20,250 nucleotides of DNA from Acidobacteriota bacterium (GTDB taxonomy: Bacteria > Acidobacteriota > Vicinamibacteria > Marinacidobacterales > SMYC01): NCBI GenBank assembly GCA_029263435.1, contig JAJCXL010000353.1, positions 1 through 20,250 of the forward strand, in the 5' to 3' direction. The notes below the pieces were generated by a model. The model saw only the letters and a list, made by a program, of their open reading frames with translations. It had not been told where the DNA came from and made no database searches. The translations under genes and the position numbers were made by a program. Positions 7,403 through 14,999 of the stretch are shown piece after piece. Within the stretch, counting starts at the first letter, position 1. The number at the start of each line of letters is the position of its first letter.

Positions 7403-9538
7403 ATGGATACGGTAGAGCGACTCTCCCGCGACCTCGAGCTTCCCGCCAGAGCCGTGGCGGCGGTGGTGGCCTTGTTGACCAAGAAGAACACGGTCCCGTT
7501 CATTGCCCGCTACCGCAAAGAAGCGACCGGCGGACTCGATGAGGTCCAGATCCGAGCGATCGAGGACCGACGGAGCTATCTGACCGATCTGGAGGACCGG
7601 CGAGCGGCGATAACGAAAGCGATCGAAGAACAAGGCAAACTGACCGACGCGTTGCGCTCGAAGATCGACGCTTGCTCGACCAAGGCCGAGCTCGAAGATC
7701 TCTATCTACCGTACAAAGCGAAGCGGCGGACGCGCGGCATGATGGCGCGCGAGCGCGGCCTCGAGCCCCTCGCCAAGCGCATCCTGGCCCAGCCCGCGGA
7801 GGGCAATCCCACCGCCGAAGCGAAAGCCTTCGTCGATCCGAGCAAAGATATTCCGGACGTAGAGGCGGCACTCTCAGGCGCTAGAGACATCGTCGCCGAG
7901 ATCGCCGCGGAGAACGCGGCGGTGCGCGCGGACGTACGCCAAACGTTCAGCCGGCGCGGTGAGCTCGTCAGCAAGGCGGTGCCGAAGAACACGAAAGTGC
8001 CGACGAAGTTCGAGCAGTACTACGACTTTCGCGAGCCGGTGAGAACGATCCCGTCTCATCGTTTTCTCGCCATCGTCCGGGGCGAGCGCGACAAGGTCCT
8101 CAAAGCCCACATCGCGGTCGATGACGAGCGGGTGATCCGAGGCATCGAACAAACCATGAAGCTCGAGTCCCGGTCTCCTTTCGCGACCGAGCTCACGGAG
8201 GCGATTCGAGACGGCTACAAACGCCTGCTCGCGCCGAGCGTCGAGAACGACGTGCGCGCGGAGCTCAAGAAGCGCTCGGACGTGGCTGCGGTGGACGTGT
8301 TCGCCGACAACCTGCGAAACCTCCTCTTGGCAGCGCCCCTAGGTAGCAAGACCGTCATCGGGATCGACCCGGGCCTTCGTACCGGCTGCAAATGTGTCGC
8401 CGTCGACCAGACCGGCAAGTTCCTCGACAACATCACCATCTACCTCGCGAAAGGTGACACGACCGTCGCCGCGCGAGACTTCAAAGGCTTTGCCAAGAAG
8501 CATCGGCCGGTGGCTATCGCCGTCGGTAACGGCACCGGCGGCCGGGAGACTGAAACGTTCGTGAGCCAGCTCATCAAAGGGATGGGGGTCGCGGACCTGT
8601 TCGTCGTTCAGGTCAACGAGGCCGGAGCGAGCATCTATAGCGCCTCGGACATCGCGCGCGACGAGTTTCCCGATTTGGATCTCACCGTGAGAGGGGCAAT
8701 CTCGATCGCTCGACGCCTCCAGGATCCGTTGGCAGAGCTGGTGAAGATCGATCCCAAGGCGATTGGCGTCGGTCAGTACCAACACGACGTCCACCAGCCG
8801 CTGCTGCACAAGAAGCTCTCCGAGGTGGTGGAGAGCTGCGTCAACCACGTAGGGGTGGATCTGAACACCGCGAGCGCACCGCTGCTCGCCCACGTGGCCG
8901 GTATCGGCGCATCCACCGCCAAGAAGATCGTCGAGCATCGAACGAAACGTGGTCCATTCGGCTCCCGCGCGCAGCTACTGAAAGTCTCCGGTCTCGGGCC
9001 TCGGGTCTTCGAGCAAGCGGCAGGCTTTCTCCGTATCCGAGACGGTCATCCACTCGACGGCTCGGCGGTTCATCCCGAGCGCTACGCGCTAGTAGCACGC
9101 ATGGCCAAGGATCTGAATGTGGAGCTCTCCGAGCTGGTCGGCGACAGCGCGCTCGCCCAGCGGATCGAGATCACGCGCTACGTCGGCGATGGTATCGGCA
9201 AGCTCACGTTGCGCGACATCGTTTCGGAGCTCGACAAGCCGGGGCGAGACCCGCGCAAGGAGTTCGACCGACCCCGATTTCGTGACGACGTGAACGCTCT
9301 CGAAGATCTCCAGGAAGGCATGGAGCTAGAAGGCGTCGTGACGAACGTGACAGCCTTCGGTGCTTTCGTCGATGTCGGGGTCCATCAAGACGGCCTCGTC
9401 CACGTATCCCAGCTGGCAGATCGGTTCGTCAAGGATCCGAGTGAGGTGGTCAAAGTCGGCGATCGGGTCAACGTCCGCGTCCTCTCGGTCGATACGGCGC
9501 GAAAGCGCATCGCGTTGTCCGCCCGTAAAAAGCACTAA
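7403..9538 (+). CDS. tex: Tex transcription accessory / RNA-binding protein
   Basis: 711 residues, slightly shorter than the roughly 770 of the E. coli protein. The order of domains is that of Tex: an N-terminal helical region with the FIARYRKEATGGLDEVQIR signature (about 35-53), a YqgF/RNase H-like domain beginning VIGIDPGLRTGCK (318-330), tandem helix-hairpin-helix motifs (VAGIGASTAKKIVEHR at about 498, then LLKVSGLGPRVFEQAAGFL), and a C-terminal S1 RNA-binding domain (about 636-708, GVVTNVTAFGAFVDVG). By family, it is a cytoplasmic nucleic-acid-binding protein linked to transcription and, in some bacteria, to expression of virulence or stress genes. It starts 12 bases after the deacetylase stop and is followed within 10 bases by the next gene, so it sits in the middle of a probable three-gene transcript. 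Confidence 0.97.
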   Translation: MDTVERLSRDLELPARAVAAVVALLTKKNTVPFIARYRKEATGGLDEVQIRAIEDRRSYLTDLEDRRAAITKAIEEQGKLTDALRSKIDACSTKAELEDLYLPYKAKRRTRGMMARERGLEPLAKRILAQPAEGNPTAEAKAFVDPSKDIPDVEAALSGARDIVAEIAAENAAVRADVRQTFSRRGELVSKAVPKNTKVPTKFEQYYDFREPVRTIPSHRFLAIVRGERDKVLKAHIAVDDERVIRGIEQTMKLESRSPFATELTEAIRDGYKRLLAPSVENDVRAELKKRSDVAAVDVFADNLRNLLLAAPLGSKTVIGIDPGLRTGCKCVAVDQTGKFLDNITIYLAKGDTTVAARDFKGFAKKHRPVAIAVGNGTGGRETETFVSQLIKGMGVADLFVVQVNEAGASIYSASDIARDEFPDLDLTVRGAISIARRLQDPLAELVKIDPKAIGVGQYQHDVHQPLLHKKLSEVVESCVNHVGVDLNTASAPLLAHVAGIGASTAKKIVEHRTKRGPFGSRAQLLKVSGLGPRVFEQAAGFLRIRDGHPLDGSAVHPERYALVARMAKDLNVELSELVGDSALAQRIEITRYVGDGIGKLTLRDIVSELDKPGRDPRKEFDRPRFRDDVNALEDLQEGMELEGVVTNVTAFGAFVDVGVHQDGLVHVSQLADRFVKDPSEVVKVGDRVNVRVLSVDTARKRIALSARKKH

Positions 9539-9548
9539 GGAGCCACGA

Positions 9549-10820
9549 ATGATTCGCGTATCGCATCACGCAGTTTTGCTCTTGCTTACGGCACTCTTTT
9601 TCATCGATACCGACGCACTCGCCCAATCGGACTCCGCGGACGCCTTCACCCGCTACGAGCTTCTCGAGCCCGACGGCGCGAGCTTTCGCATCATCTACGA
9701 CGTCACTGCCGTGACCGCCGGCGCCCAGTTCTACTTCAACCCGATCCGCAAAGGCAGCGAGGCAAGGGACGAGTCCGTCCTGGACCTCGCGACCGGCAAG
9801 CCGTTGCGGTTCGAGGTCGTCAGTGGAGAGCAAGCCCGAGCGGACGGTGCCGCGAGCGCCGACCTCGAGACGAGCTACATCAAGGTCTATTTGCTTCACC
9901 CGGTGCCGGAGCACGGCGAGGTCAGGATCCGCATCGACAAGACCTATCGCGACCCCAAAAGCTACTTTCGTGAAGGTGAAAGCATCGTCTTCGATCGGCC
10001 GCTCGGCATCAAGAAGAACACCGTCGTCTTGCCGAAGGGATTCGAGCTCACCTCCTCGAACGTTCCGTCTCAAGTCATCGAAGAGGCCGACCGGCGCATC
10101 GCGGTGAGCTTCATCAATCCCTACCCGGTGGCCGCGCCTCTCATCCTGAGAGGAAAGCCGCTTCCAGAAAGACCGCGATCCGTCGTCGCGGCCGGTGAGC
10201 GTGCGTATGCGACGCCCAAAGCGTTCGTGGCAGGAGCACCCGTCCCAACCCTGGCCGATGTCATGTCCTTCTCCGAGCGCGCTCGGGAAACCACGGAGAT
10301 CGTCTACTTCTTGAATCCCCCGGAGACACACTCTTTCCGGCTGTATCACGACTATACGGAGTCAAAGCCAGGGGTCGATCGCTATGTCAACGTCGTCCGG
10401 GCCGGCAGCACGGTCTCCGATCCGTCCGCGCGGTCTCTCGACAGTGGGGAGAGCCTGGACACTCGCATTCTGCAAACCGATGCCGCGAAGAACGCCGGGC
10501 TCCTCGATGACGACGCCGCTCCCGGTACCGAGGTCGTGCTCATTCGCTTCCCCGCCGTCGAGAAAGGCGCATCGGCTCGCATTCGTATCGAGGAGACCTA
10601 CACCGACCCGGGCCGCTACGGACTCTTCGGAGAAACGCTCGCGTGGCGACGGAGCTTCGGGCGGGCCTATAACGACATGGTGCTCCCGGACGGGTGGTAC
10701 CTCACCGCGAGCTCCATCCCCACGAGCGTGTCGCTCGAGACTGATGGCAGGATCCGATTGAGCTTCGTGAACCCTCGACCGGACAGCATTGAAGTTCTCG
10801 TCCGAGCGCGAAGGCGTTAG
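9549..10820 (+). CDS. Secreted protein of unknown function with two tandem copies of one module
   Basis: 423 residues from ATG 9549. The start is fixed by AAGGAG at 9537-9542, six bases upstream and overlapping the tex stop; the frame is open further upstream but only through tex. A signal peptide (hydrophobic residues 8-18) ends near ALAQ (23-26). The rest is two related halves, about residues 35-201 and 252-419. They share a beginning (YELLEPDGASFRIIYDVTA against YFLNPPETHSFRLYHDYTE), a middle (VRIRIDKTYRDPKSY against ARIRIEETYTDPGRY) and an end (LPKGFELTSSNVPSQ against LPDGWYLTASSIPTS, then RIAVSFINPYP against RIRLSFVNPRP). The pattern suggests beta-rich domains exported to the periplasm or beyond. 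I do not recognise the family, and no catalytic motif is evident. Confidence 0.85.
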   Translation: MIRVSHHAVLLLLTALFFIDTDALAQSDSADAFTRYELLEPDGASFRIIYDVTAVTAGAQFYFNPIRKGSEARDESVLDLATGKPLRFEVVSGEQARADGAASADLETSYIKVYLLHPVPEHGEVRIRIDKTYRDPKSYFREGESIVFDRPLGIKKNTVVLPKGFELTSSNVPSQVIEEADRRIAVSFINPYPVAAPLILRGKPLPERPRSVVAAGERAYATPKAFVAGAPVPTLADVMSFSERARETTEIVYFLNPPETHSFRLYHDYTESKPGVDRYVNVVRAGSTVSDPSARSLDSGESLDTRILQTDAAKNAGLLDDDAAPGTEVVLIRFPAVEKGASARIRIEETYTDPGRYGLFGETLAWRRSFGRAYNDMVLPDGWYLTASSIPTSVSLETDGRIRLSFVNPRPDSIEVLVRARRR

Positions 10821-10861
10821 CCTTACCTGCTCCATGTGAAGCCCACCCTTTCCCGCGGGCT

Positions 10862-10878
10862 CGGGAGCTTGTCTCCCG
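10862..10878 (+). terminator. Possible terminator hairpin after the duplicated-module gene
   Basis: CGGGAG (10862-10867) pairs with CTCCCG (10873-10878) around a five-base loop, 41 bases after the stop codon. No T-tract follows, so it would be an incomplete intrinsic terminator or simply an RNA-stabilising hairpin. Confidence 0.3.
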
Positions 10879-11011
10879 GTGCGAGGACCTCGCCGCTGAT
10901 TGCCAGGAGGATCTGGGTCGTAAGTTGTTCTCGAACCAACACTTCGCTATTGCGCGAGACCCAGAGGCGCATGACGATCCAGTCTATCAAGGCTGCCGGG
11001 CACCAAAGCGA

Positions 11012-11040
11012 TTGAACCGATATCCCTTCCCCGCTAGAAT
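11012..11040 (+). promoter_or_regulatory. Sigma70-type promoter for the PQQ dehydrogenase
   Basis: TTGAAC (11012-11017) and TAGAAT (11035-11040) are separated by exactly 17 bases. The -10 box matches five of six consensus positions and the -35 box four of six, starting TTGA. The predicted transcript start near 11047 leaves a leader of about 140 bases. A short inverted repeat (CCCCT at 11041-11045, AGGGG at 11053-11057) lies right over the predicted start and could be an operator, but this is only a suggestion. Confidence 0.5.
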
Positions 11041-11187
11041 CCCCTTAGTGAATAGGGGCGCTTTGAATGTCTACTGGGTCGGTAGTCGACGACCGTCACG
11101 CCTGATACCGCCAGGCAGCGCCGTTTCCGCGTCTTTGCGGACGGCTCCGTCCATCGGTCAATCTCGTCAGGGAAAGAGAAGAGGACT

Positions 11188-13317
11188 ATGAGGAACCACC
11201 AGCGCGGTCGGTCTTGGCGACTGCCAACGTTGTTAGTCACCCTTGTACTCGGCGGCGTGATTCTGGCGCCGGTCACATCGATGGCCCAAGGACCCGGAGT
11301 CGAGAACGGTCAATGGACCTACTTGGGTGGAGACGCTTGGCACACGCGTTATACGCCGGCCGACGAGATCAATGCGTCCAACTTCAAGGATTTGGAGCTC
11401 GCTTGGCGCTTCGATGCAGGAAGCTTCGGCCCCAGTACCTCACGAGCCACCGGTAGTCTCATCGACGGGAAGCTCATCACCGTTACGGGTGAACGACGGC
11501 ACGTCATCGCCATCGACCCCAAGACAGGGGAGCTCCTCTGGAGCTTCACCGAGCCCAACACCTACCGCTACGAGTACTCGATGCGGAAGGGATACGGCAA
11601 GGGGATCGCCTCCGGCAAGGTCAACGGCCGTACCGTGGTGTTCATCACATCCCCCGCTTTTTTCCTCCACGCGCTCGATGCTGAGACCGGACGCCCCCTG
11701 GAGAACTGGGGGAAGCCCGTCGACGTTCCCGGATTCGGTAAGTCCGGTACCGTCGATCTCGTCTACGATTTGATCCAAGACTGGGGTCCCTGGCAGCGAT
11801 GGGACGAGCCCTACGACGCCTATCAGGGCATTCCACTAGAGCTCGGCTACATCACGAGCTCCTCGCCGCCGATCGTCGTCAACGACGTGGTCGTCGTTGG
11901 AAACTCCGCCGAGCAGGGCTACAACCAGACTCGAAAAGAAATGGTTCCCGGCGACATCCTCGCCTATGACGCGGCGACCGGCGAGATGAAGTGGAAGTTC
12001 AACGTCATCCCGCGGCCGGGCGAGGTCGGGCATGAGACGTGGGAGAACGATGCTTGGCAATGGACGGGCGACGTCTCCTCTTGGGCGCCCATGGCTTCCG
12101 ATCCGGAGCTGGGCCTCGTATACATTCCCACCAACGGCGCGACCATCGACTACTACGGTGGGTTCCATCCTGGTGACAACCTCTTCGGCACGAGCTTGAT
12201 CGCGATCGACGTCAAGACCGGCGAGCGCAAGTGGCATTACCAGTTGGTGCACCACGACATCTGGAACTACGACACGCCCACCGCCCCGGTGTTGATGGAT
12301 GTCACCGTCGATGGCAAGCGGATCAAAGGCATCTTTCAGGCGACGAAGCAGTCCTGGGTCTACGCACTCAATCGCGAGACCGGCGAGCCGATTTGGCCCA
12401 TCGAAGAGATGCCGGTGCCGCCGTCGACGGTTCCGGGCGAGAAGCTGGCGAAGACCCAGCCGTTCCCCACCAAGCCTGCGCCGTTCGAGCTACAGGGCCG
12501 CCAAGAGCGAGACCTGATCGACTACACGCCTGAGCTCAAAGCCAAGGCGCTCGCCTATGCCAAGGAGAACAACCTCTTCGTTCCGCTGTTCAACCCACCG
12601 GTCGTCATGGGCAGCCCTGAGGCCGAGTGGGTAGGCGCCGGCCTGAACTGTCCCGGCGGTGGAGGCGGCGGCAACATCTACAGTCCCGCTGTCGCCGATC
12701 CTGTCAACGGGGTGTTCTATGTAGCTTCCGCTAGCGGCTGTTCGCAATATTTGCTGATGCCCGGAGCCGAGTCACCCATGGACACGACGACCGTCCAGAC
12801 TGGAAAGACGCACTCGGAATGGTCGCGCGCGGCCGGGCCGGGTAGTCGAGGCAACGTCTCCAAGCGTCCAGACCGTGCGAAGCTCGATGGGCTTTCGATT
12901 TGGAAGGGCCCGGTCGGCCGTATTACCGCCATCGACATGAACACCGGTGAACATCTTTGGGTGATCCCTCACGGTGACGCGGATGAAGAAGATCAAGAGG
13001 AGCTTCGTAACCACCCGTTGTTGCAGGGCGTGCCGAACGCACCGACCAACCCGGGCCGCGCCGGCTGGGCCGTCATGGTGGTCACACCAAACTTGCTCAT
13101 CGCCTCGGGCCAGACCAGCGACGGCACTTGGAACCTCTTCGCCATCGACAAGAAGACGGGTGAGCGTCTCGGAGCGGTGGAGATTCCAGGCCAGACCGGC
13201 TACGGCATGTCGAGCTGGGTACATGACGGTCACCAGTACGTGATGGTTCAGCTTCAAGACGGGCTGGCCGCCTTTGCTCTACCCGGCGCGAAGCCGGCAG
13301 GCAGCCAAGCGCATTAA
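11188..13317 (+). CDS. Secreted PQQ-dependent (quinoprotein) dehydrogenase
   Basis: 709 residues, preceded by an AGAGGA ribosome site. A signal peptide (hydrophobic residues 12-28) is followed by a likely cleavage after SMA at residue 33. The mature protein is an eight-bladed PQQ beta-propeller. The start WTYLGGDAWHTRYTPADEIN, repeated W-type blade motifs such as GELLWSF, TGEMKWKF and TGEHLWVI, the block HHDIWNYDTPTAPVLMD, and GEPIWPIEEMPVP all match membrane-associated or periplasmic quinoprotein dehydrogenases acting on sugars or alcohols. By family, it oxidises a substrate in the periplasm and passes electrons from PQQ to a cytochrome or quinone. No CxxCH heme site is present and the adjacent-cysteine disulfide of methanol dehydrogenases is absent, so the acceptor must be another protein. 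It is a single-gene transcript between a promoter and a strong terminator. The substrate is unknown. Confidence 0.93.
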   Translation: MRNHQRGRSWRLPTLLVTLVLGGVILAPVTSMAQGPGVENGQWTYLGGDAWHTRYTPADEINASNFKDLELAWRFDAGSFGPSTSRATGSLIDGKLITVTGERRHVIAIDPKTGELLWSFTEPNTYRYEYSMRKGYGKGIASGKVNGRTVVFITSPAFFLHALDAETGRPLENWGKPVDVPGFGKSGTVDLVYDLIQDWGPWQRWDEPYDAYQGIPLELGYITSSSPPIVVNDVVVVGNSAEQGYNQTRKEMVPGDILAYDAATGEMKWKFNVIPRPGEVGHETWENDAWQWTGDVSSWAPMASDPELGLVYIPTNGATIDYYGGFHPGDNLFGTSLIAIDVKTGERKWHYQLVHHDIWNYDTPTAPVLMDVTVDGKRIKGIFQATKQSWVYALNRETGEPIWPIEEMPVPPSTVPGEKLAKTQPFPTKPAPFELQGRQERDLIDYTPELKAKALAYAKENNLFVPLFNPPVVMGSPEAEWVGAGLNCPGGGGGGNIYSPAVADPVNGVFYVASASGCSQYLLMPGAESPMDTTTVQTGKTHSEWSRAAGPGSRGNVSKRPDRAKLDGLSIWKGPVGRITAIDMNTGEHLWVIPHGDADEEDQEELRNHPLLQGVPNAPTNPGRAGWAVMVVTPNLLIASGQTSDGTWNLFAIDKKTGERLGAVEIPGQTGYGMSSWVHDGHQYVMVQLQDGLAAFALPGAKPAGSQAH

Positions 13318-13330
13318 GAAAATCCTTTTG

Positions 13331-13372
13331 GCCCTTCCTCCGCCGACGATGCGGAGGAAGGGCTTTTTTTTT
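13331..13372 (+). terminator. Strong intrinsic terminator of the PQQ dehydrogenase
   Basis: GCCCTTCCTCCGC (13331-13343) pairs perfectly over 13 bases with GCGGAGGAAGGGC (13351-13363) around a seven-base loop, followed at once by nine T residues (13364-13372). It lies 14 bases after the dehydrogenase stop codon. Confidence 0.95.
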
Positions 13373-13388
13373 GGTGGGCGCGCGCCTT

Positions 13389-13394
13389 TATAAT
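13389..13394 (+). promoter_or_regulatory. Perfect TATAAT -10 box upstream of the exported Pro-linker protein
   Basis: A consensus TATAAT lies 17 bases after the terminator T-tract. No good -35 box exists at the proper distance; the position is occupied by the terminator's T-run. The predicted start near 13401 is followed at once by an inverted repeat (ACGATC at 13406-13411, GATCGT at 13419-13424) that may be an operator or a leader hairpin. This would give the downstream gene a leader of about 57 bases. Confidence 0.4.
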
Positions 13395-13443
13395 CAGCTC
13401 ATCAAACGATCTCGAGTCGATCGTCTGGTCTCGGTTGGAATTC

Positions 13444-13452
13444 AGGGGGGGG
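13444..13452 (+). promoter_or_regulatory. Ribosome site made of a run of eight G residues
   Basis: A followed by eight G residues lies five bases before GTG 13458. It is the only plausible Shine-Dalgarno element in this leader, and it decides the start in favour of GTG 13458 over a TTG at 13371 inside the terminator. Confidence 0.5.
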
Positions 13453-13457
13453 CGCGC

Positions 13458-14951
13458 GTGCGGTGGGGATGGCGGGCGAATACGTGGCTACGCTCAGTCA
13501 TCGTCATGCTCGCACTCCTGAGCTTCAGCTCAACCGAGGCACGCTCATGGCAATTGCTCATTGAGCACGACCCGCTCCCATGCCTTGGATTGGATGAGCA
13601 TCCCGTGGTGGACGCTGTCATCGGGTCGAACGACGTGCGAACGGTGCGACTGTACTTTCGATCCGACACGCCGAGTGAGTTCTACTTCGTCGACATGCAA
13701 CTGCCGAACGGTGGGGCTTCCGGACTCTTTCTCGGCTTGCTTCCCAAGCCCGCACCCGAAACCAGGAGTATCACGTACTACATCGAGGCGATCGACGTCA
13801 CGTTCAATGCGACGCGCTCCGAGGAAATCGTCGTACCCGTCCTCGAGCCTTGTGAGCGACGGCCAGCCGCGGCCTATTTCTCGGGCGAGCCGGAGATCAC
13901 CGTTGGCACGATCTCCCAAGGGGCACCGGCAATTCCTCCCGGGTTTAGCCCCGAAGGCATCGTCGCCGTCATCTCTACCGCCGGAATAACCACAGGTATC
14001 CTCCGGGAGTCGGATCCCACCAAAGCCATCATATTGGGCACCGTCGGTGCCGGCGCGGGTGTCGCCGCCGTTGCAGTTCTCGGCAAGAAAGAGCCGCCAT
14101 CGGAAGAGGCTCGAAGAGCACCTCTATCGACCACTCCAAGCTCTCCGCCGCCGAGCTCCGGGCCCTCCGACCCGAACATACCGACGAGTCCCAACGCGCC
14201 GTCCGGCCCGGGATCGCCGCCGTCGGGCCCAAATGCTCCGGCCAACCCGAACGATCCAAACTCGCCAACCAGCCCTTCGGATCCGCCGGGCCCAGACCCG
14301 CCAGCCCTCAACGCGTGCTTCAACTACACGGGCAAACTGGCGTCGTGCATTCACACCTGGGACGCCTCTTGCTCCACGGGCCCCATCCTTCTTTATGAGT
14401 GGAGCGTTGATACGACGGCGCAGCTTCCTGCAGGCACACTGACGTTCAGCAACGCGCTCCCGTTATTGGTCGTCAATTGGAACCTGCTCGGGGGCTGCCT
14501 GGGTGCCCCGACCATCGAAGTCCAGCTCACCGTTCGCGACATCGCTAATCAGTCGAGCACCGTGTCATCGGGCGGAATCGTGATCGATCAAAAGTCCGCC
14601 GACAACGATGCGCTGACAACGACGTTCACCAGCGAGCTATCGACCGAATCGGAGGCCACCGGAGTCGTGACCTTCAACGACTTACGCTCCGACGTCGTCG
14701 ACCATCGGGCGCCCTACCAACACCGTGTCACTGGACGAGGTCCCCGTAACTTCGTCGATGCGTATCTGGTGGGCCCTGTCTCGGCCGAGGCGTCGTGGAC
14801 ATTCGACTTCACCCATGCAGATCATTTCGTTCCGGGAAGCTTCGGGGGCATCCGTGGACAGGTCGTGTCGACGACAAAGCGCCACATCGTGTTCCGACTC
14901 GCGCGCGGACAGAGCGAGCGCATCCGGTTTTGGTACGCTCTCGAGCCTTAA
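13458..14951 (+). CDS. Exported protein of unknown function with Gly/Ala-rich helix and Pro-rich linker
   Basis: 497 residues from GTG 13458. The signal peptide has an Arg-bearing start, a hydrophobic core (13-22) and a likely cleavage near TEA (26-28). The first domain (about 31-133, bounded by Cys42 and Cys132) looks like an Ig-like beta sandwich, with VRLYFRSD, FYFVDMQL and SITYYIEAID strands. Next comes a hydrophobic Gly/Ala-rich stretch (189-208, IILGTVGAGAGVAAVAVLG), then a linker of about 60 residues (223-282) made almost only of Pro, Ser, Asn, Gly, Asp, Thr and Ala. A C-terminal region (from 286) begins with a PKD/Ig-like domain with Cys287, 297, 305 and 347 and ends in a beta-rich module of about 110 residues. 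I do not recognise the family. A surface or periplasmic adhesive or structural role is a guess. It is followed after 48 bases by the radical SAM gene. Confidence 0.8.
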   Translation: MRWGWRANTWLRSVIVMLALLSFSSTEARSWQLLIEHDPLPCLGLDEHPVVDAVIGSNDVRTVRLYFRSDTPSEFYFVDMQLPNGGASGLFLGLLPKPAPETRSITYYIEAIDVTFNATRSEEIVVPVLEPCERRPAAAYFSGEPEITVGTISQGAPAIPPGFSPEGIVAVISTAGITTGILRESDPTKAIILGTVGAGAGVAAVAVLGKKEPPSEEARRAPLSTTPSSPPPSSGPSDPNIPTSPNAPSGPGSPPSGPNAPANPNDPNSPTSPSDPPGPDPPALNACFNYTGKLASCIHTWDASCSTGPILLYEWSVDTTAQLPAGTLTFSNALPLLVVNWNLLGGCLGAPTIEVQLTVRDIANQSSTVSSGGIVIDQKSADNDALTTTFTSELSTESEATGVVTFNDLRSDVVDHRAPYQHRVTGRGPRNFVDAYLVGPVSAEASWTFDFTHADHFVPGSFGGIRGQVVSTTKRHIVFRLARGQSERIRFWYALEP

Positions 14952-14999
14952 CAATAATTTAGAAACCCTAAACGACCTCGCGCGCTAAACTCAGGGCTC

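Larger units (their letters stand above)
10821..11187. other. Intergenic leader region before the PQQ dehydrogenase
   Basis: This 367-base gap holds no convincing gene. It contains a hairpin (10862-10878), a good promoter (11012-11040) and, after that, an untranslated leader of about 140 bases leading to the AGAGGA ribosome site just before ATG 11188. An 88-codon frame (10925-11191) crosses it, but its composition and lack of a ribosome site argue against coding. Confidence 0.6.

Noticed and set aside
9360..9548. N-terminal extension of the duplicated-module protein
   Set aside because: It lies wholly inside the S1 domain of tex; the ribosome site and signal peptide support ATG 9549.
9468..10349. 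Minus-strand open frame of 293 codons opposite the duplicated-module gene
   Set aside because: The plus-strand frame has a signal peptide, a good ribosome site and internal repeats; the minus-strand product has none of these.
10925..11191. Plus-strand open frame of 88 codons before the PQQ dehydrogenase
   Set aside because: It has a TTG start with no ribosome site, an Arg/Pro/Ser-rich composition typical of noncoding frames in high-GC DNA, and it spans a good promoter.
14124..14304. CCG/GGC-rich repetitive DNA that could pass for a repeat array
   Set aside because: It encodes the Pro/Ser/Asn linker of the exported protein; the units are irregular and there are no conserved repeats with spacers.
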